Shown: piece by piece, positions 48,601 through 60,624 of the stretch
Position numbering within the stretch: position 1 is the first letter of the stretch
Layout: every line of letters starts with the position of its first letter
NCBI RefSeq assembly: GCF_040939455.1
Contig: NC_134106.1
Coordinates: 77,073,001 to 77,137,000, forward strand
DNA length: 64,000 bases
Direction: 5' to 3'
Source of the DNA: Microcebus murinus
Lineage: Eukaryota > Chordata > Mammalia > Primates > Cheirogaleidae
Made by a program: the position numbers and the translations under genes
Notes under the pieces: generated by a model
Told to the model about the DNA's origin: nothing
Database searches by the model: none
What the model saw: the letters and a program-made list of their open reading frames with translations, nothing else

Positions 48601-48945
48601 CCTGAAGAATACCCTCTATTATTTCATTTAGTGCAACTTTTCTGGTGACAAATTCTCCCCATTCTTATCTGTTTCAGAATGTCTTTGTTTCACCATTATG
48701 CTTAGAGGATATTTTCATTGGGTAGAAAATTCCAGTTTGGTAAATTTTTTCCAGTAAATTTTATTATTATATCATTATTTTTGGTCCCATTGTTTCAGTT
48801 TATAAGTTAGCTGTCAGGCTAATTCTATCTTCTTTGAAGGTGTTCTCTCTTTTTTCTCTGATTGCTTTTAGAATGTATTTCTTTGGCTTTGATTTTCAGT
48901 AGTTTCATTGTGCTCTGCTCAGACCTCCCTACAGGAAGAACTTGC
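48601..48945 (-). mobile_element. L1M fragment, antisense
   Basis: Reverse complement of the L1M ORF1 area: 'tttagtgcaacttttctggt', 'cagaatgtctttgtttcacc', 'cattgggtagaaaattccag', 'gttagctgtcaggctaattc', 'ggctttgattttcagtagtt'. Confidence 0.65.
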
Positions 48946-49519
48946 CATTCAGCTGTGAAAATGCTGTTGGCTATAGCCTCTACCTGTATAGTACCTTGGG
49001 GTCAACTGCAGCATTTGAGGTAGGGCCAAGTTCTTTCTGGCTACTCCCAGCCAATGAATACGCCCAGTAGAAGCACTAGGGCCTGGTCACCCCCACTCAA
49101 TGTGGATACTCTCAATAGGCAATCTTTGTTCCACAGCTCTCCACTGGGTTGGCCAAGATTCTACATCATAGTCTGTGGCTCTCCTTGCCCGATCCTGCTT
49201 CATTCCCTTCATTTTTCACAGGCAGTAGCCCTCCAATAAGTCTCCTGCACTCCTAACTGTCTCAGAATCTTGCTGAGACCTCAAACTGATATATACAATA
49301 AAGGATATCTTTTGGGGGGCAGTAGAGAAAAATTATAGTAAACAGCATATTTAACAGTGAAATGTTGAAAGCTTTATCTGTGGATGAGAAATGGGTCAAA
49401 GGTGTCCACTAAATACCATTTATATTCAAGATCTACTGGTTGAAGCTAGCAAAGTAAGGCAAGAAAAGAAAGTGTGATGGTTGCTTTTGGGTGTAAACTT
49501 GTAGAAATAAAATATAATG
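48946..49519. other. Intron 2 sequence, possible LTR remnant
   Basis: 'cacaggcagtagccctccaa' followed by 'taagtctcctgcactcctaa' and 'gtctcagaatcttgctgaga' looks like the R/U5 end of an old LTR (poly-A signal-like AATAAG), but I cannot bound or name it. Confidence 0.3.
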
Positions 49520-51520
49520 AACTTCAGATTATGATAGTTTATGGAGGCAGTTCAAAGCATCTAGAAATGTTATTCGAATCAATAAAAAATTTAGCAAGTT
49601 TTCAGGATACACAGCTGATATATTAAAAGCAACCACATCTCTACATTTTATGTTGAACCATATGAAATTGTCACTTTTATAGATCAATAAGGGCCAGGCA
49701 CCAGCAATATGGTTCAACCTAATAACCACAAAAAAGCGAGTATTTTTAAAAGATGTCATTTGTAACACCATAAAAAAACATCAAAGACCCAGAAATAAAT
49801 CTATTAAAAGATTTTCAAGAGCTTTATGCAGAAAATAACGAAATATTATGAGACAAATTAAAGACCTAAATAAGTGAAAGAATATACCGTGTTCTCAGAT
49901 TGGCTGATTCAATATTGAAATTTTTGAAAATATTTTAAATTTTCTCCAAACTGATCTTCAGATATAGTGTAATTCTAATAAAGCCCCCAACAGTGTATAT
50001 ATGTGTAAAGCTAATTTTAAAAGTACATATGGAAGGCAAAAAGTTAAGTATAACCAAGACACTACTGAAGAACAACAACAAAGTGACAGGACTTGCTCTA
50101 CCAAATATCAAAACTTTAAAAACTATAGTAATTAAAACTGTGATACTGAGATTAGGATAGACAAGTAAACAAAAGAAATACAATACAGTACCCAGAAAGA
50201 AACTCACAAATACACAGATACTTGGTTTATGAATAAAGTGTCACTGAAGAATACTAGGGAAAGAGAATGTTAGAGAATATTCAATAAACAGGCCTGGGAC
50301 AATTGAATATAAAGGAGAAATAAAATCCTGACTTCATGTCAAAAACAAAAATTAATTCCAATTAGAATTGTAGCTATAATTGTAAAAGACAAAACAATAA
50401 AATTTTAGATAAAAGAAGATAATACTGGAGAATATTTTCATAACCTTGATACAAGACACAAAAAGTATCAATAGAAAATACTGACATACTGAACTTCATT
50501 AAAATTAAGAACTTCTGTTCATCAGAAGTCACTATTACATCAATCGAAAGGGCAATCCACCAAGTAAGAGAAGATATTTCCAATATATACATAATCAATA
50601 AAGAGCTTATGTAGTGGAATTGACTTTTGTTATTTGTGTGAGGTCCGAGTTCCAATAAAGAACTTGTATCAGAATATTTAAAGAATCCCTACAAAACAAC
50701 AGAAAAAACAAATGCACCTCTACAGTAAAGTGAGCAAGAGATTTAAGAGATGTCACACAAGATGATATCCAAATGGTCAAATAAACAGGAAAAGTTGCTC
50801 GGCTTTATGAGGAATCAGGGAAATGTAAATAAAACAACAACAAGATGGAAAGTTGAGAGGAAGGGAAACACTTTAAAGTATTGCAGAGGAATTCCTTATG
50901 ATGGGATTGTAAATTGGAATAACCACTTTGGAAAACTATATGGCATTATCTGTTAAAATTTAAGATATATATACCCTATGACCCAGCAATTGTACTCTAC
51001 CAGAAACACATACAAATGTACACCAAGAGACGGCACTATTTCTAATAGTCAAAAACTGGAAGTAACCAAAATGTCCATAAACAGCAGAAATGATAAATTG
51101 GGGCATATCCATACAACATAACACTATTCAGTAATGAAAATAAATAACCACAATAACACTCAACACAGAGAATCTTAGAAGCATAATGCTGAGAAAAAGC
51201 CAGAGGGGGAAAAAAAAGGAATATAAACTGTATGAACTTCAAAAAACATTTGAAACTATAGTACTTAGAGATGTGTGTTCAGATGGTAAAGCTGTAGGGA
51301 AAGGAAATTCCCATAAAATTCAGAAAATGGCTAACTTTTGGGGGTAATAACTGGGAGAGAGCTTGAGGGGGAACTTCTGAAGGTGCAGGCTGGTCTTCAG
51401 TTTTTAGTTCTTAACCTGGGTGGTGGTTATATAGATGTTTGCCAAAAAACCCCACATTTTACACATCTATGTATCAATTATATCTCACAATAAACACTTT
51501 AAAGAAATAAATTAATCAAA
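49520..51520 (+). mobile_element. L1M fragment, plus strand
   Basis: Old L1 ORF2 and 3' UTR: 'aagttttcaggatacacagc', 'gtcatttgtaacaccataaa', 'gatttgggctgattcaat'-like, 'ggacttgctctaccaaatat', 'actggagaatattttcataa', 'atgacccagcaattgtactc', 'ggtggtggttatatagatgt', 'tatgtatcaattatatctca'. Minus-strand frames here are shadows. Confidence 0.8.
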
Positions 51521-52139
51521 AATTTAGACCTCCTTTATACTAAAAGAAGACTCATTATAGGGTATCTAATTAAGTCGTTAGAATTCCATTTTGTCTTAAA
51601 TTCTGCATATGCTCTCAATTTGTGAACATTCCTCCAACATTTTAAAATTCTGTTTATTATTCTGGTAAGATAGTGAAAAAAATAGAGCTAGGCTTTTTCC
51701 TGGAATTTCTCTTCATTTGTTTACAAGAAAGTTAGATTAGGAAGCAGATTTAATGCTTGTAAACAGATTAATGCTTGTAAATGAAAGAGTATCTTTTGTT
51801 ATTCCATTTTATAATCTTTCAAAGGAGCAGGTTAGGAAGAGCCAACTATTCTGATCAGTTAGAATGGGAATTATGGTTTGAGATACTTGATGAGAACATC
51901 CTACAGTGACAAGTCTTAATGCAGATTCCTCCTGTTGAGATGTAGATTCTTTAGTGTCTGTATCCATCTTAGGAATCCTTTTATCTTTATACATTCTATA
52001 CACTAAATTTTAGTAGCCTAGGCAAACAGGAATGACAATGGCCAAAGCACCTAACTACGGGAAACATGGGCTAAGGGGATTATGATTTCTAATCATAACA
52101 TAACATTACAACTGGGAACCTATGGAATGCTTCTGAGAG
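51521..52139. other. Intron 2 sequence, nothing recognised
   Basis: Includes a two-copy imperfect tandem duplication near 51746-51782 ('agatttaatgcttgtaaac' and 'agattaatgcttgtaaat'). No exon. Confidence 0.35.
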
Positions 52140-52310
52140 AACTGCAGAATGCATCATGCTGTGGAAAGAGTTCTGGAACTAGAGTTCTGGGTATTTACTG
52201 GATGTTGGATTCCTGCTCTAGTAATTGAATACTGAACAAATTATTTAACCTCTATGAATCTCGTTTTCCTTATCTTTAATAAATAAGTCTAATCTTTCTA
52301 GCAACTTTTT
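52140..52310 (+). mobile_element. MIR SINE fragment
   Basis: 'gagttctggaactagagttc', 'ggattcctgctctagtaatt', 'acaaattatttaacctctat' and 'ctcgttttccttatctttaa' follow the MIR core and 3' half. Confidence 0.75.
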
Positions 52311-53711
52311 TATGGTTAGCAATTTTTACTAACTTATTATCAATTGATTTTGAGAATTAAAAAAATTACTGAGTCAAGCCACATGGATATAACATGAACT
52401 ACAGATCTGGAAAGAAATGTTCTTAGGCAAAACTCACATTTTAAATAATGTAAAACAAGGTTGTTGTTTTGACACTCTCTCTGCTTTAGCTTAAATTTAA
52501 TTTAGAGAAATGATATATATTCTGCCACAAAAATGCTACATGTACAATTTTCTGTTCTAATCATACCATAAGAAACCAGGAGTTATTTAAGAAATATTCA
52601 AACCTACCGGCAAATAATAGTCAGAAAAAGTAACATTTTGTCAAAATCAAAATTGCTGTCTCTGGGAAACATTCTTCAACATTAAAATGAACCTTCTTCA
52701 ACATTAAAATGAACAACTATTCAAAAGGGTCTTATATTTAGCCTTTTTGGGGATATATATAATATACTACATACAGTATCTCAACATTAGACATTCTGCA
52801 GGAGCCTTAGAGAGGTTTTGTTGTGGCTGAGGTAACCAACTTATACTACCTGCCCTCAATATTTTTCCAGACCAAAAATACCTTTGCCATAGAATTCTGA
52901 GGTCTCAACCAAGCTTTTGTCTAAGCATTTGAACAGATCCAAAGAGTATGAGCAAATCACATTCCAGTCTATAAGCTCTTCCATGGCCAAGTCCATCTAG
53001 ATATGGACTGGCAGCCTGCCTCAGCCAAAATACATGTTCCAGAATTTTCAAGACAGATTATCAACTTGCAACCTAGATGTCTAGTTCCTAATGGACACAG
53101 ATCCTTCCTCAATCAATAACGAAAAACCACACTTAAGAAAATGTCCAGAAATTCAGTCCTGATGTGCCTGTCATTCAGATCCTGTGAACAACTATCTAAA
53201 GGGAGATATTTAAAACATTCATTCTCATAGGTTCTCCAAGTCTCACCCTGAAACAGATTAAAGAACCAGAAAAAAGAGATTAAGATCTTTTTTTAGTAGA
53301 GAAGATTTACAAAATTAGAGTTCATTATATTCAGTTTTTATTCAGTTTTAAAATATAAAAAGCTATACAAACACTTTCCACAAGCACTACGCAATCATTG
53401 CTTACTATAATTTTCTCAATATATCTTATGTAAAGGTAAGAATGATAAATTTATTTAAAATTTTAAAAGAAAAGTTTGTCTTCCAAAAGATATTGTCAGA
53501 GAAAAAAATTTCTTAAAATTCACCACTTTTTTCATGTTCTTTTTGTTTGGCTTAGTGCATAAAATTTAAATCTAAATTTATACTAATGGAAATAAAAATC
53601 TTATTCCATCTCCCTAGTATAATCATTTTCTCTATTGTCTTGACTTAATTTTTAAGTTTTACTTTCCTGCCCTTATTATTACATGTAATAAAGAGAGTAA
53701 CAATTTTATAC
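52311..53711. other. Intron 2 sequence, nothing recognised
   Basis: A perfect 22-bp tandem pair (differing only in the last base) is at 52672-52715. No exon or named repeat supported. Confidence 0.35.
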
Positions 53712-53860
53712 TTGGAGTGGACTGGATTCTAGTGCCAGTTCCATTACCACAAAGTCATGGAATCTCAGGCAACTTTCTTAACCAAAACCTTGGTTTCTTC
53801 TGAATATAAAATGAATAAAAAATTATCAGTCATGCCACCAAATAGCATAGTACTTGAAAA
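53712..53860 (+). mobile_element. MIR SINE fragment
   Basis: 'ctggattctagtgccagttc', 'catggaatctcaggcaactt' and 'cttggtttcttctgaatata' resemble a diverged MIR core. Confidence 0.6.
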
Positions 53861-54149
53861 ATAAATGTTATCATTACAAAGGTGTTAAGTATTAACAGAC
53901 ACAGAATATGATAAAAGTTTGGAAGAAAGGAGAAAACACGTAACCACATAAATCAGTGTGTTAGTTAAGATGGTTGTTACTATATTGCTGAAATTCTAGA
54001 ACTGATTTTTAGCTGGAAAGACTGAAATAGGTTTCATAGTGATATCTGAACTAGATCTGAAAGGAAAAACAAGATATTTATCAGATTATACTTTCTAATT
54101 TTATGAATAATAGATGGTAAGTGCAAGTATGAGATAAATGCAATCTATA
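53861..54149. other. Short unassigned stretch
   Basis: AT-rich; nothing seen. Confidence 0.3.
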
Positions 54150-54666
54150 CCAGATTTCCCGGAAAATAAGACAGGGTCTTATATTTATTTTTCCTCCAGA
54201 AAACACCTAGGGCTTATTTTCAGGGGATGTGTTATTTTTTTTAAGTACGGTACAACAATCTACATTTATTCAAATATAGTTAAGTTGTCTTCTCTGGAAC
54301 ATCATCATAACTCTCCAAACCCCAAATTCCATCCTGAATTTCTTGCGACTCTATATCCTTTAGAACCATTGGCCGAGACCTGACAGGGGGAGCCGACCTT
54401 GGTGGGTCTGCCCACAACTTTCTGGTCACCTCTGGGATAGTAGCTGTCACGATGGGGCAGATGAGAAGGGCTGCTCATCTTCTTTACCACTCCGAGACGA
54501 AATGCATGGGTTGTGCAGCTACGCTGCGTAGCCACGCCTATCAGTAGGGTCTTATTTTGGGGGTATATATTGGAGGCTATATATTTGGGACCTTATATTG
54601 CCCAAAGGCTTAGAAATCCTGCTAGGGCTTATTTTATGGGTAGGTCTTATTTTCGGGGAAACACAG
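54150..54666. mobile_element. 517-bp inverted-repeat DNA element (MITE, Tc1/mariner-like?)
   Basis: Inverted ends: left 'ccagatttcccggaaaataa', right (reverse complement) 'ctgtgtttccccgaaaataa', with TA before the left end. The motif (G)TCTTATTTT(C/G)GGGG recurs: reverse at 54160, forward at 54212, 54546, 54627 and 54644. The interior (54340-54540) is GC- and CpG-rich, unlike the AT-rich intron, so the copy has suffered little CpG decay. A 64-codon minus-strand frame (54280-54474) ends in an acidic tail GLESYDDVPEKTT, possibly the end of a lost transposase. No standard family could be assigned with certainty. Confidence 0.75.
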
Positions 54667-55059
54667 CAGTACTTATACTGTCTGGAGAAGTTCTCTTCCA
54701 GTTAAATATTTTGAGGTCCTACATCTAAATTCACACTCAGACAGCTTACCACAGACTCCATGCTCCTGATCAGCCCCCATACTCTCAGCACCACAGGTAC
54801 ACACACTTGCTACATAGTCATGCTTTTCTTACTTACAAGCTTTAATACCATGATCACTAAGCATTTTAAAAAAGTATTTAATCTAAAAGATAACTCACAT
54901 AGCTAAGGTTTTTCTATTACTAATGACTCTACTGACCCATCTACAAATAAAGTTCATAAAATATATTTCAGAGAAACCAGTTACATTTTTAAAAGAAAAA
55001 TAAGTCACATATTATTCAATGCTTAACACTGAAATAATTCTTCAATTTAAAAAAGTTAC
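54667..55059. other. Intron 2, near exon 2
   Basis: Contains the donor site of exon 2 (55059-55055, GTAAC). Nothing else seen. Confidence 0.35.
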
Positions 55060-55121
55060 CTGTAGTAGCCCTCCATCATCAAAACGCAATACTTCTATTA
55101 TGCTCTCCGACTGAATGAATG
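55060..55121 (-). CDS. TMEM131: TMEM131 exon 2 (62 bp)
   Basis: In gene direction: acceptor GTTTTCTTCACAG, exon 55121 to 55060, donor GTAACT. It enters with CA completing an alanine codon begun in exon 1 and reads FIQSESIIEVLRFDDGGLLQ, ending on a codon boundary, so exon 3 starts with TET in frame. This is the segment directly after the signal peptide region of TMEM131, on the luminal side. No stop or frameshift. The signal peptide itself lies in exon 1, right of the window. Confidence 0.93.
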
Positions 55122-55559
55122 CTGTGAAGAAAACAAAATATATTATCACTTACAGGAACATAAATTTGACTTTCATAAAATCTTTTACCTTGAAGTTAAT
55201 TAATATAATTTTCAGTTTAAAAATATGCATTGTTTGATGGTGATAGATAAAAAGGAAAATATGACTAAGACTTCAGGATTTTAGCAACTATGAAATGCTT
55301 TACAATGAAACAATTTAATACCATAGCAAAGTAGTTTCAATAACTCAGAGGCTATGTAAATCACCTTTAAAATATCTATTTCTGCTATGAGAAAGCACAA
55401 AAGAGTCAAATTCAACTAGATGCAGCTAATTATTTTTCTAATAACACAAGAAAATATCATTAGAGTATTATATTCCCCCTCCCCCAAAATAAGCAGCTGA
55501 AATTCTATATCATCTGCCCTTTTGAAGGGATGATATGACCTGGGATCAATAGTCAAAAG
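55122..55559. other. Intron 1, near exon 2
   Basis: Polypyrimidine tract and acceptor of exon 2 at 55122-55135. The rest is AT-rich with nothing recognised. Confidence 0.35.
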
Positions 55560-57360
55560 GGACTAAGTAGGAAGTGGGCAGGGAAAAGAGCAACATTATT
55601 CTGATCCAAGAAACAGAACAATGCAAAGATAAGATATTTAAAAGCTAACATAATTGTACCACACAATCTGGCAATCATACTCCTAGTGTTTAGTGAACTG
55701 ATTTGCAACTGTATGTCCTCATGAAAATCTGCACACAACTCCTTATAGCAGCTTTATTCGTAATCACCCAAATCTGGACATAATCAAGATGTTCTTCAAT
55801 GGGTGAATGGATAGTCACACTGTGGTACATCCATTCCATGGAATATTAGTAGAAGAAAAGGCTATATACTATATGATTGCAAGTACATGATATTCTGGAA
55901 AAGGCAAAATTATGGAGATGGTAAAAAGATCAGTGGTGGCTAGGGTCTTGGGGAAGAAGGGAAAGGATGAATAAGTGAAGCACAAGAAATATTTTAAGGT
56001 GTTGAAACCATTCTGTATGAAGCTGTAATGGTGGATACCTGACATGATGCCTTTGTCTAAACAGAACTTTACAACAAACACCAAGAGTGAATATAAATGT
56101 AACATATATTTTAAAAAATGTTTAGGAGATGGGGGGATCCCAGGATAGAATGCAGAATGTGACAAAAACAACCTTACTGAAGTTGGAGGGGAGAGTGCTG
56201 ACCTAAGTAACTCTAGAACCGAATGTAATATGTAAGACTAAAGGTAAAAGAAACTATATACACACTGTACTCTAGTTCCCGTGGAGATGTGGGTTAACAA
56301 TTCTGATGCCACTACACACGTACACTGGAATTGAACAATTAAATACATAGATGGTGGGAGCCAGGTTTCTCACTGTTGGAATGTGAGTTTACATAAAAAC
56401 AAGGGTAAGAGGCAAGAGTGATTCATATGGTAATGTATTAGAGTTGGTGATATCAGTATGAACTTATGTTTAGCAAAATATAGATTACATACATATGCGA
56501 ATATTTACAGATGTGTGTACATACATGAGTTAGTATACATATGGATTTACTTGCTCTGTCACCTGAGATGGCCTAGAAGCAATGACACACCAGTAACAAG
56601 AACACACCTATCACCCAGATCTTTAGTTCTAATACTATTTTCCAATAAAAGGAATCAGGGCTTCCTAGAGCAATGGCTGATTCCTGTATAGGGGCATGAA
56701 ATATACTAGATGAACTTGCAGCATCTTACAGTGCCAAACAGTAAAAAAGTACTAATAACAAACCAACCTCCCCCAACCTACATTGAGGGGAATGTGGAAA
56801 GGGAAGGAAGAATCAACAGAAAGAGCTCCCAAATGACCAACTAGAAAAATTTCAGCAACTAGTACTGAATTATAATCCAAAGTATACAGTAAATATCCAT
56901 GAGCCCATACTGCTAGAAATTACTGAACAAATAAATAGAGAAGAAGAAACAAATCTCTCAGGTAGATGGATTCCAAATAATGTATGTAGAGACTCTGCTA
57001 TCTCTAAGGTGGAACATAACTCCCCACTCCTTAAGCATAGGCTACATATTGTAACTTCCTTCCAAGAATATAGTATAGAAAGGAAGAAAAAAAGAGTTAC
57101 TTTACAGTGGAGAAACCTGGCAAAACTTACCTCAGGCAGATGATCAAGACCAATGTCAGCTGTGAAAAGTTATACTGACAGTATGTACTCCTGACATAAT
57201 GTATTAATAGTAAAAATGGCATTTTACCTCTGTGGTTGAACCCCCAAATCTCTTAACTCCAGTTTAATAATGAAAAGAACATCAGACAAATTCCAGTTGA
57301 GGGATGGGGACATTATGTAAAATACTTGACTAAATATTCCTCAAAACTGTCAAGGTCATC

Positions 57361-57512
57361 AAAAACAAAGTGTGAGAAACCATCGCAGATAAGAGGAGCC
57401 TAAAGAGACATGAGTCTAAAGAGACATGTGTGAGAAACCATGTCAAAAACAAAGTGTGAGAAACCATCACAGATAAAAGGAGCCTAAAGAGACATGAGCC
57501 TAAAAAGACATG
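57361..57512 (+). repeat. 84-bp tandem duplication in L1M 3' UTR
   Basis: Unit starting 'aaaaacaaagtgtgagaaac' begins at 57361 and again at 57445 (the second copy runs to about 57512). Within the unit, 'cctaaagagacatgag' is itself repeated. Copies differ at about four positions. Confidence 0.9.
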
Positions 57513-57544
57513 TCTACAGTCATGTAGACATGACTGTAGACATG
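57509..57544. repeat. 36-bp perfect palindrome
   Basis: Arms of 17 bases, catgtctacagtcatgt and acatgactgtagacatg, are exact reverse complements separated by AG. It lies directly at the end of the tandem duplication. Confidence 0.95.
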
Positions 57545-58104
57545 ACTTAAGTACCATATTACGTTTATGGTACTTAAGAAGGGATTCTAGAATAAAAAAA
57601 GGAAACTGGGTAAAAACTAAGAAAATCTAAGTAAAATATGGACTTTAGTTAATAATAATGTATCAATACTCATTATTTTTTAAATGGTACCATACTACTG
57701 TAAGATATTAATAATAGGAAAAACTAGGGGGGTAGGACATATAAGAACTCCATACTATCTTTGCAATTTCTGTATAATTCTAAAATGTAATGTTTTTTTT
57801 AAAAACCATGAAACAATGATATTTCATTTGGCTTAATATGGAAGTCACTGACTCATATTTGTTGGTCTTTTGAGAGTTAGGGAAGACGCTGACTGTCCTA
57901 CCACATGTACTTGGCTGTGTTAATATTACTAAAGCCAAAAGTCAAGCAGCAGAGTGGTATACTAGCTAATTCAACTACACTGGTTAGTTGGATGGTGTCC
58001 TGCCTGCCTGCCAAGCATCCCTTTCCCCTTAGTTTAGTAATCACATCTGATTTTATTTTGGGTAACCCCTGCCCTCTATGTCCCATGTTCTTCTTTGACC
58101 ACAG

Positions 58105-58190
58105 TGCCAGCCCGCTCTGCTTCTGCCCATCCCCTACAAGATCTTAGCACACAGAGAACATTCAATAAATATTGAAAGCATGAATGAAGT
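58105..58190 (+). mobile_element. L2 3' tail fragment
   Basis: 'cacagagaacattcaataaa' and 'tattgaaagcatgaatgaag' match the 'GCACATAGTAGGTGCTCAATAAAT...TGAATGAATGAA' end of L2/MIR elements. Confidence 0.5.
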
Positions 58191-59274
58191 CTCACCTTTT
58201 TGCTCAGGTATAATAAGCACTGCCATTTGTACTCTTTGATGCAAATGACCTTTACTGGTTATGTTATCTCTAGTTCTAGCTTGTAGTGGAATTTTAAAAC
58301 TGAGATCAGAGTTAATGGCTCTAACACAATTACTGACACAATACATTTGGAGTGCATAAGAACGTCTTCAAATAAAGTGATAAATCCTTCTGAAGAAAGG
58401 ACTATGAATGTAAAAGGCTCTGCTCAGCTCATCCAGCTCATTCTTCATTTTCTCTCCCAACCTTTTAGCACAAACTAAAATTTCAAAAGATTCAGAAAGT
58501 CTTTTTGTTATACCATACTGAAGGCAAATTTGATGTAAGAACACAATAAACTAGCAAGAATTAACTGAAGAGGCAGATGTTCACAATGTAAGAGATGAAA
58601 AGTAAGAGCCTCTTAGAAGCTTTCAATCTAGTTAGCAGAAGAAACCAACAAGAAATAACTGGAAATCTACTATATTTGATGGCTGCTATTAGAATTCCAA
58701 TTTAACAACCATTGCATAAGTTCCCACAATCAAGCTAGATCAAACCTTTATCTGATGAGAACTTAACTAAATAAACTTAGTAATATAATTTGAGTGTATT
58801 GCATTTTTAATTAGGAGCTTTTAAAAAAAACATTAATTGTATTAGCTGAAAAAATAGCAGCAGCTGATTTTATAAAGTCATAAAAGAAAAAGTGTGTTAC
58901 ATATCATCAGCTTTCCTTAAAAGATGTAGAAATAAATAGGATTTAATTCTGGCATAAAACAAATTAGGATATTTTGCTTTAAATGACCAATTATAATAAC
59001 TTTAAATTGTATGCCTAGAAAAACAGAATGCCAGATATGCACTAAATGACTTCATGTGTTAAGTTATTAAGCTATAAAATATAAAAAGTAACCAAAGCAA
59101 GTCAAGTTCCCACATTTCCATATCTCTAGATTCAAAACCACAACTGATAGCTACTTCCTCTCCTAAAAGTATTTTGCCTTATTTTATACTCTTAATGAAC
59201 CAAACCTTCCTGATGTTCTCTAGTTCAAGCATCAACCAAGTATAATAGAAATAAAAATAATTAATTATTGATCA

Positions 59275-59440
59275 CTGTTATTAAACTTCAAACTAACTCT
59301 ACGACACAGACATTATTGATCCCATTTTAAGATAAACAGTCACAGTGAATTTATGCTCATCAAGAAAGTAGTTAAAGATGGACTATGACTCTCAGCAATG
59401 AGAGTCCAGAATCTATGCTTCTAAATCCATCATTATTTAC
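59275..59440 (-). mobile_element. MIR SINE remnant, antisense
   Basis: 'gacattattgatcccatttt' followed by 'aagataaacagtcacagtga' is like the reverse MIR ('...TATTATCCCCATTTTACAGATGAGG...'). Weak. Confidence 0.45.
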
Positions 59441-60309
59441 TTTCAAAATAAATTCACATAATCTTCATGACTTACAGCACCTTCAAGGAACCTAGTTTTT
59501 AAAATTAGGCATATATTTCTGACAACAAGGGAGGAAAGGAAGATAATGAACAAAAGGGAGTCATATGTTTCTGGCTTTTATGATTCTATTGATATTTACT
59601 TTGTAAAGTTGAGCTCAGTAAGATCTACTTTAAGTTTCTCATAACTGACCCACATCACTATGATGGTTGTAACAAAGCAATTTATAATTAGGATAAAAAT
59701 CGCAATGTGCCAGCTGTTTCAAAATAGAAATATTCGCTTTCATAATACAATTTCAGAAATTGAGTTTGTTTGCTTCCCTATTTCACTTAATAAAAAATGA
59801 CATTTTAAAAATACAAATATCTTCACTTCAAAGGCATATCTTCTCTATTGTAATTAGTTTTTGTTTTTTCTTTCAGGTGGAGATTTTTTTCTAAATATTG
59901 CAACTGATGACTAGATATAATCTGCCTATTTTAGTACATCTTTTAAAATAATTCACGAAAACAACACATTATAAATTATTAGTAGAAATATGCTATGTTG
60001 GGGGGAGTGTTATCAGGCATTAGGAACCTAGGTCGTCACTTTCTTGGTGCATATAACCTCACTGTGACTACTGCTTTACCTTAAAAATGGGATCAATATG
60101 TCTGTGTCATAGAGTTAGTTTGATCCTGCACAAGCTGGGACTAGTAGGGGTACCTGCAGCACCATATAAAACAAGCAGACCAAAATAAGACTGCAAAGGC
60201 TCTGAAAATTAAGCTGTTACTGGAACCACAGCCCACAACAGGAGGTCAGAACCTGTGTGTGATAAACCCTAAAAGGCTGACTGCTGGCTAAAATAAAAAA
60301 TTTAAATAT

Positions 60310-60611
60310 AGTCATGTGCCACATGACAATGATTCAGTCTATGATGGACCATATATATGATGGAGGTTCTATAACATTATAATACCAAATTTTTACTATA
60401 CCTTTTCTATGTTTAGATGCATAAATACTTACCAGTGTTATAACTGCCTACAGTATTCAGTACAGCAACATGCTGTATAGGTTTGCAGTATAGAAGCAAT
60501 AGGCTATACCATCTAGATTTGTGTGAACACATTCTACAGTGCTCACTCAGTGAGGAAATGGCCTAATGAAGCATTTCTTAGAACGTATCTCCATCACTAA
60601 GCAACATGTGA
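60310..60611 (-). mobile_element. Tigger-like DNA transposon (non-autonomous)
   Basis: Inverted ends 'tagtcatgtgccacatgac' and, at the right, 'ctaagcaacatgtga'. The interior 'tttactataccttttctatg', 'cagtattcagtacagcaaca', 'atgctgtataggtttgcagt' and 'gcatttcttagaacgtatct' matches a common Tigger-group MITE (consensus AGTCATGCGTCGCTTAACG). Confidence 0.8.
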
Positions 60612-60624
60612 GGGTAGTGCCCAA

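Larger units (their letters stand above)
55560..57800 (+). mobile_element. L1M ORF2 end and long 3' UTR
   Basis: 'ctggcaatcatactcctagt', 'ttcaatgggtgaatggatag', 'gatcagtggtggctagggtc', 'ggtttctcactgttggaatg', 'ccagttgagggatggggaca', 'cattatgtaaaatacttgac', and 'tccatactatctttgcaatt' mark an L1M-type 3' end reading rightwards. It includes the 84-bp tandem duplication and palindrome listed next. Confidence 0.75.
57801..60309. other. Intron 1 sequence, mostly unassigned
   Basis: Contains an L2/MIR-type tail at 58105-58190 ('gcacacagagaacattcaat' then 'aaatattgaaagcatgaatg') and a MIR-like stretch at 59275-59440, listed separately. The rest is AT-rich without exon or named repeat. Confidence 0.35.

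Noticed and set aside
54305..54535. 76-codon minus-strand frame with some basic residues
   Set aside because: Overlaps a different open frame in the same MITE and has no family resemblance; kept only as a possible transposase relic in the other frame.
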